Shown here in pieces: positions 37,616 to 49,488 of a DNA stretch of 64,000 bases. The position numbers were made by a program, and so were the translations under genes. A model generated the notes under the pieces. It did not search any database, was not told where the DNA came from, and saw only the letters and a list, made by a program, of their open reading frames with translations. The stretch comes from Gluconacetobacter diazotrophicus PA1 5 (GTDB taxonomy: Bacteria; Pseudomonadota; Alphaproteobacteria; Acetobacterales; Acetobacteraceae), in assembly GCF_000067045.1 (NCBI RefSeq), contig NC_010125.1:770001-834000 (forward strand), read 5' to 3'. Every line of letters starts with the position of its first letter. Position 1 is the first letter of the stretch.

Positions 37616-40131
37616 TGCGATGTGTCCGGATGAGGAACGCCCCCCGGGACGCGCGGCGGAGCGTCGGTCGGGGGCTGGGTATTGCTGTTCGCCGCCGCCG
37701 GGGGCGTCACCATCTGGATGCGCAACGGCGCTCCGCCGGTGTTGCCCAGCAGGGAAATGGCGGTGGGGCTGGGGAATTTCACCCCTTCCGCGACCATGCG
37801 CAGCCCCAGGCGCCGATAATATTCGCGCGACACCTTCCATTTGTTGCCCGCCGTGGTGCGGAACGATCCCACCAGCTTCGCCCCGTCGCCGTCGGCCTTC
37901 TCCACGCCCAGGAAGGCGAAATCCGTCAGGATCATGGGTGCGAACTGCGGGTCGGCCCGCATGCCGGCCACCACGTCGGCCAGGATGGCGGCGACCCGGT
38001 CGGGGTCCTCGCTCAGATCCAGCATGAAGGTCACGACCACGACGTTATAGTCGCGCGACGTGTTGGCGATCGAGGTCACGGACGAGAACGGAATGATATG
38101 CACGTCGCCCGACGTGGTGCGCAGGCGCAGCGTGCGGATCGACAGATGCTCGACCGTGCCCGAAATGCCGCCCGCCGTGACCCAGTCGCCGACCTGCATG
38201 GCGTTTTCCACCAGCATGAAGAATCCGGTGATGAAATCCTTCACCAGGCTTTGCGACCCGAAGGCGATGGCGGCGCCCATGATACCCGCGCCGGTCAGCA
38301 GCGGCGCCACGTTCAGGCCGATCTGCGACAGGGTCGTGACCGCGACGATGATGATGATGACGCTGAGCAGCACGGTGCGGATGATCGGCAGCACCGTGCG
38401 CAGCCGGATGGCGCGGGATGCCTGCTCGGTGGTCTCGTAGCGGGCGATCTGGTTCTGCAACGCGGCATTCGCGATTTCCCACACCGCGATCGCGATGGTG
38501 AAGGCGATGATGATCGACACCAGCGCCGTCATGATCTGCGTGCCCAGCGCGCCGTACAGGAAGAAGGCGACCGCCGGGATGCCCCACGCCTGCAGCAGGA
38601 TGACCAGGGTGGCGAAGACCAGCAGGATCGACAGCCCGCGCCGCGCATAGGGATAATAATAATCCGCCCGCGCCTGCAGCCCGGGATAGCGGGCCTCGAA
38701 CTCGTCGCTGACATGAAAGACCCTGTTCTGCAGGCCGAACGCCAGCAGCGACAGCACGCGCGACAGCAGGATGACGACGATGGTCAGGATCGTGGTGCGC
38801 CAGATCCACGTGTATCCACCGCGCACATGCATCGCCCAGACCAGCCACAGCGCCAGGTCGAACACCATCGCCGGCAGCCACCAGAAATGCGCCAGATGGC
38901 CGACGAAGCTCCAGAACGAGCGGCCCCGGAAGCGGGCCGGCGGCTGCATGGCCATGGCGACGGGCTTGCGGATGCGCCAGATGAACACCGCGATCATCAC
39001 GTGCTCGGCCAGCACGATGGCGCGGATCAGGGCCTCGGTCCCGCGCGGGGCCAGGTGGAACAGCGCGCCCAGCGACGACAGGCAGACGACGATGGACGGC
39101 ACGGCCACCAGCACGTTCCACCAGCGCGTCACGATCCGCGCCGTCCGGTCCGATGCCCCGCACAGCCGGATGGTCGGCGATTTCGGCACCATGATCCATC
39201 TCGACCACCAGATACATCTGCCCGCGCCGCGACATAGGCGTTGGTCAGGGTCAGCGTGACCAGTTCCGTGACCTCGCCGTCGCCGACGAACGCCGCCCCG
39301 GCGTAGCCGATCCCCAGGAACAGGGCCACGGGCAGCAGCTTGTGTCAGCAGATGCAGCAGCGAATACGGAATGCGGCGGATGATGCGCAGCGTTTCGACC
39401 TGCTTGCGGACGTCCTGCCGGCGGGTGTCCTGGACCGCCTGCTCGGCCTCCGTCTCCGGGGCCGGCATGGCGGCTTCCGCCGTTTCCTGCTCCGCGCTGC
39501 GATTCAGTTGCCGCTCGGCTTCGACGGCGCGGGCGGTCACGGCGCTCAGCGGCCGGCGCAGCGCGATGGCCAGGCCCCGCTCGGCCGCCAGCGCCAGGAT
39601 GAAGATCAGCCCGGCGCGTCCGAACGCGTCGAACAGGGTCTGGCGCGATTGCGGGCTGGACAGTTCGGAATGGATCCAGTGCCCGACGAAGACCAGGTCG
39701 GAAAACAGGCCGATGAATTCACGCGCCTGGTGCAGCGTCACGTCGCGCACGCCCGCCAGTTCGGACATGACGTCGCTGCCCAGGCTGTTGGGCTCCAGCG
39801 CCACGTCCGCATTGCCCGCGGCCGGCGCGGGTGCGGCGGCAGGCGCCGAAGCCCGGGCCGGAACCGGGGCTGCCTGGGGCAGGCCCCTGGCGATGGCCGT
39901 CAGGGTGCGGGTGAACTCCTCGCGCTTGTGCGGATCGTTCAGTACCCCCAGGACCTGCTGCGCCTGATCGGCGGTCATGGGGGCCTGGGCGGAGGATTGG
40001 GTGGCCGGCGCGGCGTCGGCCGCCTGGGCCGGCCGGATCGCGGGCGTTGCCCCGGCCAGCAGCGCCAGGACCAGAATCGCCACATAGGATAGGCCCCGCC
40101 GCGGATCGCGACGGACGGAAAAAACCGGCAT
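37612..40131 (-). CDS. MscS-family mechanosensitive channel with a misframed segment
   Basis: About 839 residues: signal peptide (SYVAILVLALLAGATPA), a periplasmic Ala/Pro-rich region, many membrane helices and the MscS core (LLTGAGIMGAAIAFGSQSL, FFMLVENAMQVGDWV, then IIPFSSVTSIANTSRDYN). Residues about 262-310 read as an unlikely arginine-rich string. Removing one base near 39343, one near 39222 and one near 39202 turns them into a normal membrane segment (KLLPVALFLGIGYAGAAFVG and LTLTNAYVAARQMYLVV). Three single insertions sum to three, so the long frame stays open. The start ATG 40131 avoids reading back through the RDD gene. Confidence 0.82.
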   Translation of the reverse strand: MPVFSVRRDPRRGLSYVAILVLALLAGATPAIRPAQAADAAPATQSSAQAPMTADQAQQVLGVLNDPHKREEFTRTLTAIARGLPQAAPVPARASAPAAAPAPAAGNADVALEPNSLGSDVMSELAGVRDVTLHQAREFIGLFSDLVFVGHWIHSELSSPQSRQTLFDAFGRAGLIFILALAAERGLAIALRRPLSAVTARAVEAERQLNRSAEQETAEAAMPAPETEAEQAVQDTRRQDVRKQVETLRIIRRIPYSLLHLLTQAAARGPVPGDRLRRGGVRRRRRGHGTGHADPDQRLCRGAGRCIWWSRWIMVPKSPTIRLCGASDRTARIVTRWWNVLVAVPSIVVCLSSLGALFHLAPRGTEALIRAIVLAEHVMIAVFIWRIRKPVAMAMQPPARFRGRSFWSFVGHLAHFWWLPAMVFDLALWLVWAMHVRGGYTWIWRTTILTIVVILLSRVLSLLAFGLQNRVFHVSDEFEARYPGLQARADYYYPYARRGLSILLVFATLVILLQAWGIPAVAFFLYGALGTQIMTALVSIIIAFTIAIAVWEIANAALQNQIARYETTEQASRAIRLRTVLPIIRTVLLSVIIIIVAVTTLSQIGLNVAPLLTGAGIMGAAIAFGSQSLVKDFITGFFMLVENAMQVGDWVTAGGISGTVEHLSIRTLRLRTTSGDVHIIPFSSVTSIANTSRDYNVVVVTFMLDLSEDPDRVAAILADVVAGMRADPQFAPMILTDFAFLGVEKADGDGAKLVGSFRTTAGNKWKVSREYYRRLGLRMVAEGVKFPSPTAISLLGNTGGAPLRIQMVTPPAAANSNTQPPTDAPPRVPGGVPHPDTSQ

Positions 40132-40247
40132 GCCTGTTCGATACCTCCTGCTGCTCCGCACGGCCCACGGCGGACGGCGAAGCGTGACGATACCCCGGGG
40201 ACGGTCCCGGGGACACCCCGGGTCATGCGCGCGGGGGAAAACGGCCT

Positions 40248-40856
40248 TCAGGCGGGCGGCGCGAAGCTGACCAGGGCCTCCTCCTGCCGGCGGATGACGC
40301 AGGTGCCGGCCAGCAGGTCGTGCAGCGCCTGCTTGCGCCGGGTCCACAGCACCATCAGGTATCCCAGCCCCATCAGCATGAAGGACAGGAAATGGCCGAA
40401 GAACCGGGCCGCCGCACGCCCGATGCCGATCCGTCGGCCCATCAGGTCGGTCACGCGCATATGGCAGGCCCGCTTGCCCGGCGTGGCCTGCAGCGGCGAG
40501 GATTCGAACAGGATATAATACAGCGCCGGCAGCACGAACTGCGCGATCTCGTAGAATCCGTGCCCATGCCAATGCCATACCGGCTGGATCGTGGTGTAGG
40601 AGTAGGCATAGTCGGCCGGCACGTAACTGGCCTGCACGATGTCGGAAATCTGGTATTTGCCCGTCCCTGGCCCGCTGTTCATCAGCGTGACCGACAGGCT
40701 GGGCGCAAACAGCAGCCGGGTGACCCAGCCCAGCATGGTCAGGATGAACGCATCGATCCACCAGGCCAGGACCCGGAACCAGAACCCCGCATAGACCCAG
40801 ACGAAATGTGGCCGAAGGCTGCCGAACGGGTTGGTGCCAGGCGGCAGGTCGGACAT
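40248..40856 (-). CDS. RDD-family membrane protein
   Basis: A 202-residue protein with three or four membrane helices. The RDD pattern shows in VLAWWIDAFILTMLGWVTR and TPGKRACHMRVTDLMGRRIG. RDD proteins are poorly known; some exchange sodium for protons. It precedes the mscS-like gene by about 115 bases in the same direction and may share its transcript. Confidence 0.82.
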   Translation of the reverse strand: MSDLPPGTNPFGSLRPHFVWVYAGFWFRVLAWWIDAFILTMLGWVTRLLFAPSLSVTLMNSGPGTGKYQISDIVQASYVPADYAYSYTTIQPVWHWHGHGFYEIAQFVLPALYYILFESSPLQATPGKRACHMRVTDLMGRRIGIGRAAARFFGHFLSFMLMGLGYLMVLWTRRKQALHDLLAGTCVIRRQEEALVSFAPPA

Positions 40857-40881
40857 GGGTCGGTCTCCGTGCGATGGCGTC

Positions 40882-42114
40882 TTAGCTGCGATAGGAACCG
40901 TTGATGTCGATATAACCGTGGGTCAGGTCGCAGCTCCAGGCCGTGCCGGTGCCGTTCCCCAGGCCCAGGTCGATGTCGATGTCGATCTCCTGCCCCTTCA
41001 TGTGGGCCACGACCGGGGTCTCGTCATAACCCGCCACCACGGTGCCGTTGCGGGCGATCCACACGCCGCCGATCCCGATCGACAGCGTGTCGCGATTCGC
41101 GGGCTCGCCGCTCTTGCCCACCGCCATGACGATGCGGCCCCAGTTCGCGTCCTGGCCGGCGATCGCGGTCTTGACCAGCGGCGAATTGGCCACGGCCATC
41201 GACACGCGCTGCGCCGATTCGTCACTGGCGGCCCCGGTGACCTGGATACGGATCAGTTTGGTCGCGCCCTCGCCGTCGCGCACCACCAGCAGCGCCAGTT
41301 CCAGCAGCAGGCTGTCCAGCGCCTCGGCGAATGCCGACAGCGCCGGGTCGGATTCGGACTGGACGGGCGCATTGCCGGCCTGCCCGGTCGCGAACAGCAG
41401 CACCATGTCCGAGGTCGAGGTATCGGAATCGACCGTCGTGCGGTTGAAGCTGCGCGCCGTGCCCGCCGACAGCAGCGGTTGCAGGACCGACGGCGGCAGG
41501 GCCGCGTCGGTGGCGATGAAGCACAGCATGGTCGCCATGTCGGGCGCCACCATGCCGCTGCCCTTGGCGATGCCCTGGATACGGACCGGCGTGTCGCCGA
41601 TCGTCGTTTCACGCACCGCCGCCTTGGGGAAGGTGTCGGTGGTCATGATGCCGCGCGCGGCATCCGCCCAGCCGGTTTCGGACAGGGTGGCGTACAGGCC
41701 GGGCAGGGCGGTGGAAATCTTCTTGTAGGGCAGGATCTCGCCGATCACGCCGGTCGAGGCCAGGAAGACATGACTGGCCGGGCAGCCGACCAGGCGGGCG
41801 GCATCGGCCGCGTTGGCCTGCGTCGCCTCGAACCCGGCACGGCCGGTGAACACGTTGGCATTGCCCGCATTGACCACCAGCGCGCGCGCCAGTCCCTCCG
41901 GCAGGGCCGCGCGGCACCAGTCCACGGGCGCGCCGGGGCATTTGCTGCGGGTGAACACGCCGGCGACCGTGGTGCCGGGCACGAATTCGGCCATGACCAG
42001 GTCGGTCCGTCCCGTATAGCGGATGCCGGCCGCCGCCGCGCCGAAGCGCACGCCGGCCAGGGCCGGCAGGTCAGGCATCGTACGGGCCAGGGGGGATACG
42101 GGAAGGGTTGCCAT
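40882..42114 (-). CDS. argJ: Glutamate N-acetyltransferase / amino-acid acetyltransferase ArgJ
   Basis: 410 residues. ArgJ recycles the acetyl group from N-acetylornithine to glutamate in arginine synthesis. The self-cleavage site is GIAKGSGMVAPDMATMLCF, with the conserved threonine as nucleophile after processing. Other marks are VVNAGNANVFTG, STGVIGEILP and the closing THGYIDINGSYRS. The arginine pathway genes are not in the window. Confidence 0.94.
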   Translation of the reverse strand: MATLPVSPLARTMPDLPALAGVRFGAAAAGIRYTGRTDLVMAEFVPGTTVAGVFTRSKCPGAPVDWCRAALPEGLARALVVNAGNANVFTGRAGFEATQANAADAARLVGCPASHVFLASTGVIGEILPYKKISTALPGLYATLSETGWADAARGIMTTDTFPKAAVRETTIGDTPVRIQGIAKGSGMVAPDMATMLCFIATDAALPPSVLQPLLSAGTARSFNRTTVDSDTSTSDMVLLFATGQAGNAPVQSESDPALSAFAEALDSLLLELALLVVRDGEGATKLIRIQVTGAASDESAQRVSMAVANSPLVKTAIAGQDANWGRIVMAVGKSGEPANRDTLSIGIGGVWIARNGTVVAGYDETPVVAHMKGQEIDIDIDLGLGNGTGTAWSCDLTHGYIDINGSYRS

Positions 42115-42209
42115 CGGTTCGGCCTTCTTGCTTCCGCATGATCGGGAAACCGGCCCGCCCCCTGGATGGGGACCAGGCCGGGGTCGGGGGGCGCGCCGGG
42201 TGCCCGCCC

Positions 42210-43136
42210 TTATTTGGCCGCGGCTGCGGGGGCCGGGGCCGGCGTGGCGGGAACCGGCTTGCCGCTGGGGTCGTAGCGGACGACCTTCACACCGGCCACG
42301 GCCTTTTCGACCGCATCGCGAACGCCCTGCTGGATCAGCTTCTGGCGGATCTCGTCACGCACCGCGTCCAGTTTGGGCACGTCGGCGGTCCGGGTGTCCA
42401 GCACTTCGATGACGTGCCAGCCATATTGGGTGTGGACCGGCGTCTGGCTGAACGTGTGGGGCTTCATCGCGAACGCGGCGTCCGAGAACGCGGGCAGCAT
42501 GTCGCCCTTCTTGAACCAGCCCAGGTCGCCGCCATTCTGCTTGGCCGACGCCTTGTCGGTCGACAGCTTGGTGGCCAGGGCCCCGAAATCGGCGCCGGCC
42601 TTCAGCTGCTTGATCACGTCCTTCGCCTCGGCCTCGGTCGCGACCAGGATGTGGCGGGCGTGGATTTCGGCCTCGGGCTTCTTGTTGGCGTAATGCTGCG
42701 TGTAATAGGCCTGCACGGCGGCATCGGTCAGCGTCGGCGTGACCTGCTGCGACAGATAGGCGTTCTGCAGCGCGTTCATCGCGGCGGCATGCATCTGCTG
42801 CTGCACGTCGGGCTGCTTGTCCAGGCCCGCATGCGTGGCGGCCGCCTGGATCGCCTTCTGGTCGATCAACTGGTTCAGCAGCATCGGGAAGATCATGTTC
42901 GGCGGAAGCTGGCGCAGTTGCGCGGGCATGTTCGCCGCGGCCTGCCGCACGTCGTTCAGGTGGATATCCTCGCCATTCACGCTGGCGACGAGAGGATTCG
43001 GATTGGCCGGCGCGGCCGGTGCCGCGGCGGGGGCGGCGGACGCCGCGGGTGCTGCGGCATGGGCTTGAGTGACGGAAAGCGCAGGGACGAGCAGGGCCGC
43101 CGCCAGAAAGGAGGCTGCCGGGCTGGAAGGCCGCAT
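42210..43136 (-). CDS. Periplasmic parvulin-type peptidyl-prolyl isomerase
   Basis: 308 residues. A signal peptide (FLAAALLVPALSVTQAHA) precedes an Ala/Pro linker, a SurA-like N-terminal helical domain and a parvulin domain (EIHARHILVATEAEAKDVIK, KQNGGDLGWFKKGDMLPAFS, YGWHVIEVLDTR). It should help fold outer-membrane proteins. It lies 95 bases upstream of argJ in the same direction. Confidence 0.9.
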   Translation of the reverse strand: MRPSSPAASFLAAALLVPALSVTQAHAAAPAASAAPAAAPAAPANPNPLVASVNGEDIHLNDVRQAAANMPAQLRQLPPNMIFPMLLNQLIDQKAIQAAATHAGLDKQPDVQQQMHAAAMNALQNAYLSQQVTPTLTDAAVQAYYTQHYANKKPEAEIHARHILVATEAEAKDVIKQLKAGADFGALATKLSTDKASAKQNGGDLGWFKKGDMLPAFSDAAFAMKPHTFSQTPVHTQYGWHVIEVLDTRTADVPKLDAVRDEIRQKLIQQGVRDAVEKAVAGVKVVRYDPSGKPVPATPAPAPAAAAK

Positions 43137-43153
43137 ATGTTGAATACCCTAGC

Positions 43154-44602
43154 AGGCTGTCGGATTGGGCGCTGCCGTAGTGATGAGTGATGGCGACGAC
43201 GGCGTTTATGCGGCCGTCAGTCGCGTGATCCTACGGCAATTATATGCGAGGGCGACGAGCGTCCATTCTGTTGCGACGTTGGGGAGGCCACGGAGATGGA
43301 AACGGGTGAAGCCCATGGCGCTCTTGATGATACCGAAGACCGGTTCGACGGTCTGCTTGCGTAAGGCGTAAAGGGCTTTTGCCGGGTTCTGTTGCAGCCT
43401 GGCCTTCATTTCCAGGCGCCAGGGCTCGGTGATCCGGCGCGGCTCCCTGGGTGGCGGTTCTGGCCGGAAGTCATAAGGGCGCCGATTCACAGGGCGTCCG
43501 ATGGCGACCAGCGGGTCCACGCCGCTGGCCTGCAACGTTTCGACGGCTTTGCCGCTGGCGAAACCCGTGTCGGCGAGGACGGTTCGTGGCAGGCCGATCC
43601 TCTCCTCCATACCCAGGATGGTGGCGGCGAAGCTGGGCGCGTCCGCCGTCGTCGCAACGACGCCATTTTCCAAGATCAACTGGCTGCCCTCGGCACAAAC
43701 CACGGCCTGGGCATTGTAGGCTTGCCGGTATTCATGCGCGTCGGAGCGGCGCATCAGCTTGCTGTCCGGATCGGTCAGGTTGATCTGCCGGTCTGGTGGC
43801 GGTTCATCGTCCGGTTCTTTCGGCGGCCGACCGCGCCGTCCCCGCTTCGCATCAAAAGCTGCCTTCTTGCGCTCATATTCTGGTCGGGCGGTCTTGGCCT
43901 GCTCGCGGGCTTCCGCCTCCAGTCGCGCACAGGCTTCATCCAGCTTTGCCTTCAGAGCCTCCCGCCGGGCCAGTTCCTCCGGCAACGCCTGATGATCCAC
44001 ATCGGTTGTATCCGCCGCCTCTGCCCGTTCCATCAGGGTGGAGATATCGGTGGCCAGTTTCTCGCGCAGCTCTTTCGCGCGATCATAACGAATGGAACGG
44101 TATTTCGAGGCATTGGCATCGATCTTCGTGCCGTCGATCGACACCGTGCCAAGCCGCACCAGTCCCGTCTCGCGTGCCAGCAGGAGTACATGCATGAACG
44201 CTGCCTCGATCGCCGTGCGGTTGCCGCGCCGGAACGTCGCGATCGTGTCATGGTCAGGATGCAGGTTCGCCGCCACAAAGCGCATACCGATATCACGATA
44301 TGTCGCCCGTTCGATCCGACGCGATGAGAACACGCCGTTCGCATAGGCGTAAATCAGCAGCGCCAGCATCAGGCGCGGATGATACTGCGCCTTGCCGCCA
44401 GTCCGCACAGGAACGGAAAATGCCCTCAACGGCACCCGCTCTACCGCCGCCACGATGAAATGCGCCACATCGTCCGACGGCAGCCATGACTTCAGATCCG
44501 GCGGCAGAAGATACGGCTGCGATCGATCAAACGGAATGAAGCTGCTCATCCTGAAAGCTTACCGCAGATCGCCAGAGCCAGGTACCCCAACCCGACAGCC
44601 TG
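43154..44602 (-). mobile_element. IS1182-family insertion sequence (1449 bp)
   Basis: Inverted repeats CAGGCTGTCGGATTGGG (left) and CAGGCTGTCGGGTTGGG (right, reverse complement) bound the element. CTAG stands on both sides (43150-43153 and 44603-44606), consistent with a four-base target duplication in a palindromic site. The transposase is intact. The element lies between the parvulin and secA genes and interrupts neither, but its right end is only 192 bases before the secA start. Confidence 0.88.
43206..44549 (-). CDS. IS1182-family transposase
   Basis: A 447-residue DDE transposase. The N-terminal domain opens FIPFDRSQPYLLPPDLKSWL; the catalytic region shows LGTVSIDGTKIDANASKYRS, then LPRTVLADTGFASGKAVET and KQTVEPVFGIIKSAMGF. 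A lysine/arginine-rich linker (KRGRRGRPPKEPDDEPPPD) is common in the family. The frame is unbroken, so the copy may be active. Confidence 0.92.
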   Translation of the reverse strand: MSSFIPFDRSQPYLLPPDLKSWLPSDDVAHFIVAAVERVPLRAFSVPVRTGGKAQYHPRLMLALLIYAYANGVFSSRRIERATYRDIGMRFVAANLHPDHDTIATFRRGNRTAIEAAFMHVLLLARETGLVRLGTVSIDGTKIDANASKYRSIRYDRAKELREKLATDISTLMERAEAADTTDVDHQALPEELARREALKAKLDEACARLEAEAREQAKTARPEYERKKAAFDAKRGRRGRPPKEPDDEPPPDRQINLTDPDSKLMRRSDAHEYRQAYNAQAVVCAEGSQLILENGVVATTADAPSFAATILGMEERIGLPRTVLADTGFASGKAVETLQASGVDPLVAIGRPVNRRPYDFRPEPPPREPRRITEPWRLEMKARLQQNPAKALYALRKQTVEPVFGIIKSAMGFTRFHLRGLPNVATEWTLVALAYNCRRITRLTAA

Positions 44603-44793
44603 CTAGATTATAAAGCGTCCGACGCATCATGGCCGAGCCCGTCCGCTCCTGCAAGACAGCCTCATCGGGCCGGCTTCGGTTGACCGGTGACGGCGCGGGT
44701 CCTATCTCAGATGCCGCGCGAGAATGCCATTCCTACAGTTCCAGCCCGTCCGGGGGTCCGGCGGGGGGAGCCGCGCCATCCCGGAAGGTCTAC

Positions 44794-47544
<2,751 letters not shown>

Positions 47545-47606
47545 TCGGGAGGCCCGTTTTCTCCCGAAAAAAGAAGATTTTGCATACACTTCAGTAGAGA
47601 CGAGCC

Positions 47607-48356
47607 ATGGCGGGTCATTCCCAGTTCAAGAACATCATGCATCGCAAGGGCGCGCAGGACGCGCGCCGCGCCCGGCAGTTCGCCAAGGTGATTCGCGAAA
47701 TCACCGTCGCCGCGCGGTCCGGCATGCCCGACCCGGCATCCAATCCCCGCCTGCGCGCCGCCATTTCCGCGGCCCGCGAAGTCAACATGCCCAAGGACAC
47801 GGTCGAGCGCGCGATCAAGAAGGCGACCGGCGCCGGCGGCGGTGACGATTATGCCGAGGTCCGGTACGAGGGCTACGGCCCGGCCGGCGTCGCCGTGATC
47901 GTCGAAGCCCTGACCGACAACCGCAACCGCACGGCCTCGGATGTCCGCGCCGCGTTCTCGAAGCATGGCGGGTCGCTGGGCGAGACCAATTCGGTGTCCT
48001 TCATGTTCACCCGCCTGGGCGTCATCACCTATCCGGCCGCGGTCGCCACCGAGGACGAGATGCTGGAAGCGGCGATCGAAGCCGGCGCCGAAAACGTCGA
48101 AAGCACGGACGAGGGGCACGAGGTCACATGCCCCGTGGAATCGTTCTTCGCCGTGCGCGACGCGCTGGAAACCCGCTTCGGCGAACCGTCCAGCGCGAAG
48201 TTCGACTGGCGCCCCGGCACCGTCGTGACCCTGGACGAGGACAAGGCGCGCGGCGTGCTGAAGCTGATCGACGTGCTGGACGAACATGACGACGTCCAGG
48301 CGGTCTACGCCAATTTCGACCTGCCCGACGACGTGGCCGAGAGGCTGTCCGCCTGA
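47607..48356 (+). CDS. YebC/PmpR-family protein
   Basis: 249 residues opening [20 protein letters not shown], the unmistakable YebC start, with [20 protein letters not shown] and the acidic C-terminal half. The family acts as DNA-binding regulators or, as recent work suggests, helps ribosomes through proline stretches. It lies just upstream of ruvC, its usual place. Confidence 0.93.
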   Translation: MAGHSQFKNIMHRKGAQDARRARQFAKVIREITVAARSGMPDPASNPRLRAAISAAREVNMPKDTVERAIKKATGAGGGDDYAEVRYEGYGPAGVAVIVEALTDNRNRTASDVRAAFSKHGGSLGETNSVSFMFTRLGVITYPAAVATEDEMLEAAIEAGAENVESTDEGHEVTCPVESFFAVRDALETRFGEPSSAKFDWRPGTVVTLDEDKARGVLKLIDVLDEHDDVQAVYANFDLPDDVAERLSA

Positions 48357-48382
48357 CGCCCGCCACGGGGCCGAATGGACGG

Positions 48383-48889
48383 ATGGTCCGGCTGCTGGGC
48401 ATCGATCCGGGCCTGCGCTTCACCGGCTGGGGGCTGGTCGATGTGGACGGCAACCGGCTGTGCCATGTCGCGGACGGCGTGATCGCCACGGACGGTGACG
48501 CGCCCGTGCCGGAGCGGCTGCGCTGCCTGCACGATTCCCTGCTGGACCTCGTGCGCCGGTACGGCCCGCGCGAGGCCGCGGTGGAGGAGACGTACGTCAA
48601 CCGCAACGGGGCCTCGACGCTGAAGCTCGGCTATGCGCGCGGGGTGGCGCTGCTGGTGCCGGCGCTGGCCGGAATCGCGGTTTCGGAATACGGTGCCATG
48701 GCGGTGAAGCGGGCGGTGGTCGGCACCGGCGCCGCCAGCAAGGATCAGGTGGAAATGATGGTGCGCCGTCTGCTGCCCGGGGCGACGATCCGCCGGGCGG
48801 ACGCGTCCGATGCGCTGGCGGTGGCGATCTGCCATGCCCATCACCGGGCCAGCGCCCTGCGGGTGTCGGCCGGGACCCGCATGGCATGA
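48383..48889 (+). CDS. ruvC: Holliday junction resolvase RuvC
   Basis: 168 residues. Catalytic acidic residues lie in [32 protein letters not shown] and the closing [16 protein letters not shown]. RuvC cuts four-way junctions moved by RuvAB. It follows the YebC gene by 26 bases and overlaps ruvA by four. Confidence 0.96.
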   Translation: MVRLLGIDPGLRFTGWGLVDVDGNRLCHVADGVIATDGDAPVPERLRCLHDSLLDLVRRYGPREAAVEETYVNRNGASTLKLGYARGVALLVPALAGIAVSEYGAMAVKRAVVGTGAASKDQVEMMVRRLLPGATIRRADASDALAVAICHAHHRASALRVSAGTRMA

Positions 48890-49488
48890 TCGCGCACCTG
48901 ACCGGGCTGGTGGGGCAGATGGAATCCGACCGCTGCGTGGTCGATGTCGGCGGCGTCGGCTATCTGGTCCATGCCTCCACCCGCACGCTCTCGGCGCTGC
49001 CCCGTCCGCCCGATGTGACCCGCGTCCTGGTCGAGACCGTGGTGCGCGAGGATGCCTTCCTGCTCTACGGCTTTGCGGAAGCCGCGGAGCGCGACTGGTT
49101 CCGCCTGCTGACGACGGTCCAGGGGGTGGGGGCGAAGGTCGCGCTGGCCATTCTCTCCGCCCTGTCGCCGGGCGACCTGGCCGGGGTGATCGCGGCGGCG
49201 GACAAGGCCAGCCTGACCCGGGTGTCGGGTGTCGGCGCGCGGCTGGCCGAGCGCATCCTGACCGAACTGCGCGACAAGGCCGGGCGCATGCCCGCCGGGC
49301 CGGGCGTGACGATCGCGGCCCCCCCGGCCTCGGGCGGGGTGGAAGCCGATGCCCTGCTGGCGCTGGCGGGCCTGGGCTTCCGCCGGGCCGAGGCCCAGCC
49401 GGTGGTGGGGCGCATCCTGGCGCGCCTGGACGGCAAGGCGGACCTGGATGTCGTGATCCGCGAAAGCCTGCGGGAACTTGCCCGATGA
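48886..49488 (+). CDS. ruvA: Holliday junction branch migration protein RuvA
   Basis: 200 residues: an N-terminal OB fold ([20 protein letters not shown]), two helix-hairpin-helix units ([17 protein letters not shown] and [20 protein letters not shown]) and the C-terminal RuvB-binding domain. Overlaps ruvC and ruvB by four bases each, so translation is coupled. Confidence 0.96.
   Translation: MIAHLTGLVGQMESDRCVVDVGGVGYLVHASTRTLSALPRPPDVTRVLVETVVREDAFLLYGFAEAAERDWFRLLTTVQGVGAKVALAILSALSPGDLAGVIAAADKASLTRVSGVGARLAERILTELRDKAGRMPAGPGVTIAAPPASGGVEADALLALAGLGFRRAEAQPVVGRILARLDGKADLDVVIRESLRELAR

Noticed and set aside
40132-40761. Upstream extension of the mscS-like gene
   Set aside because: The extension overlaps the RDD gene in another frame, while ATG 40131 gives a clean signal peptide.
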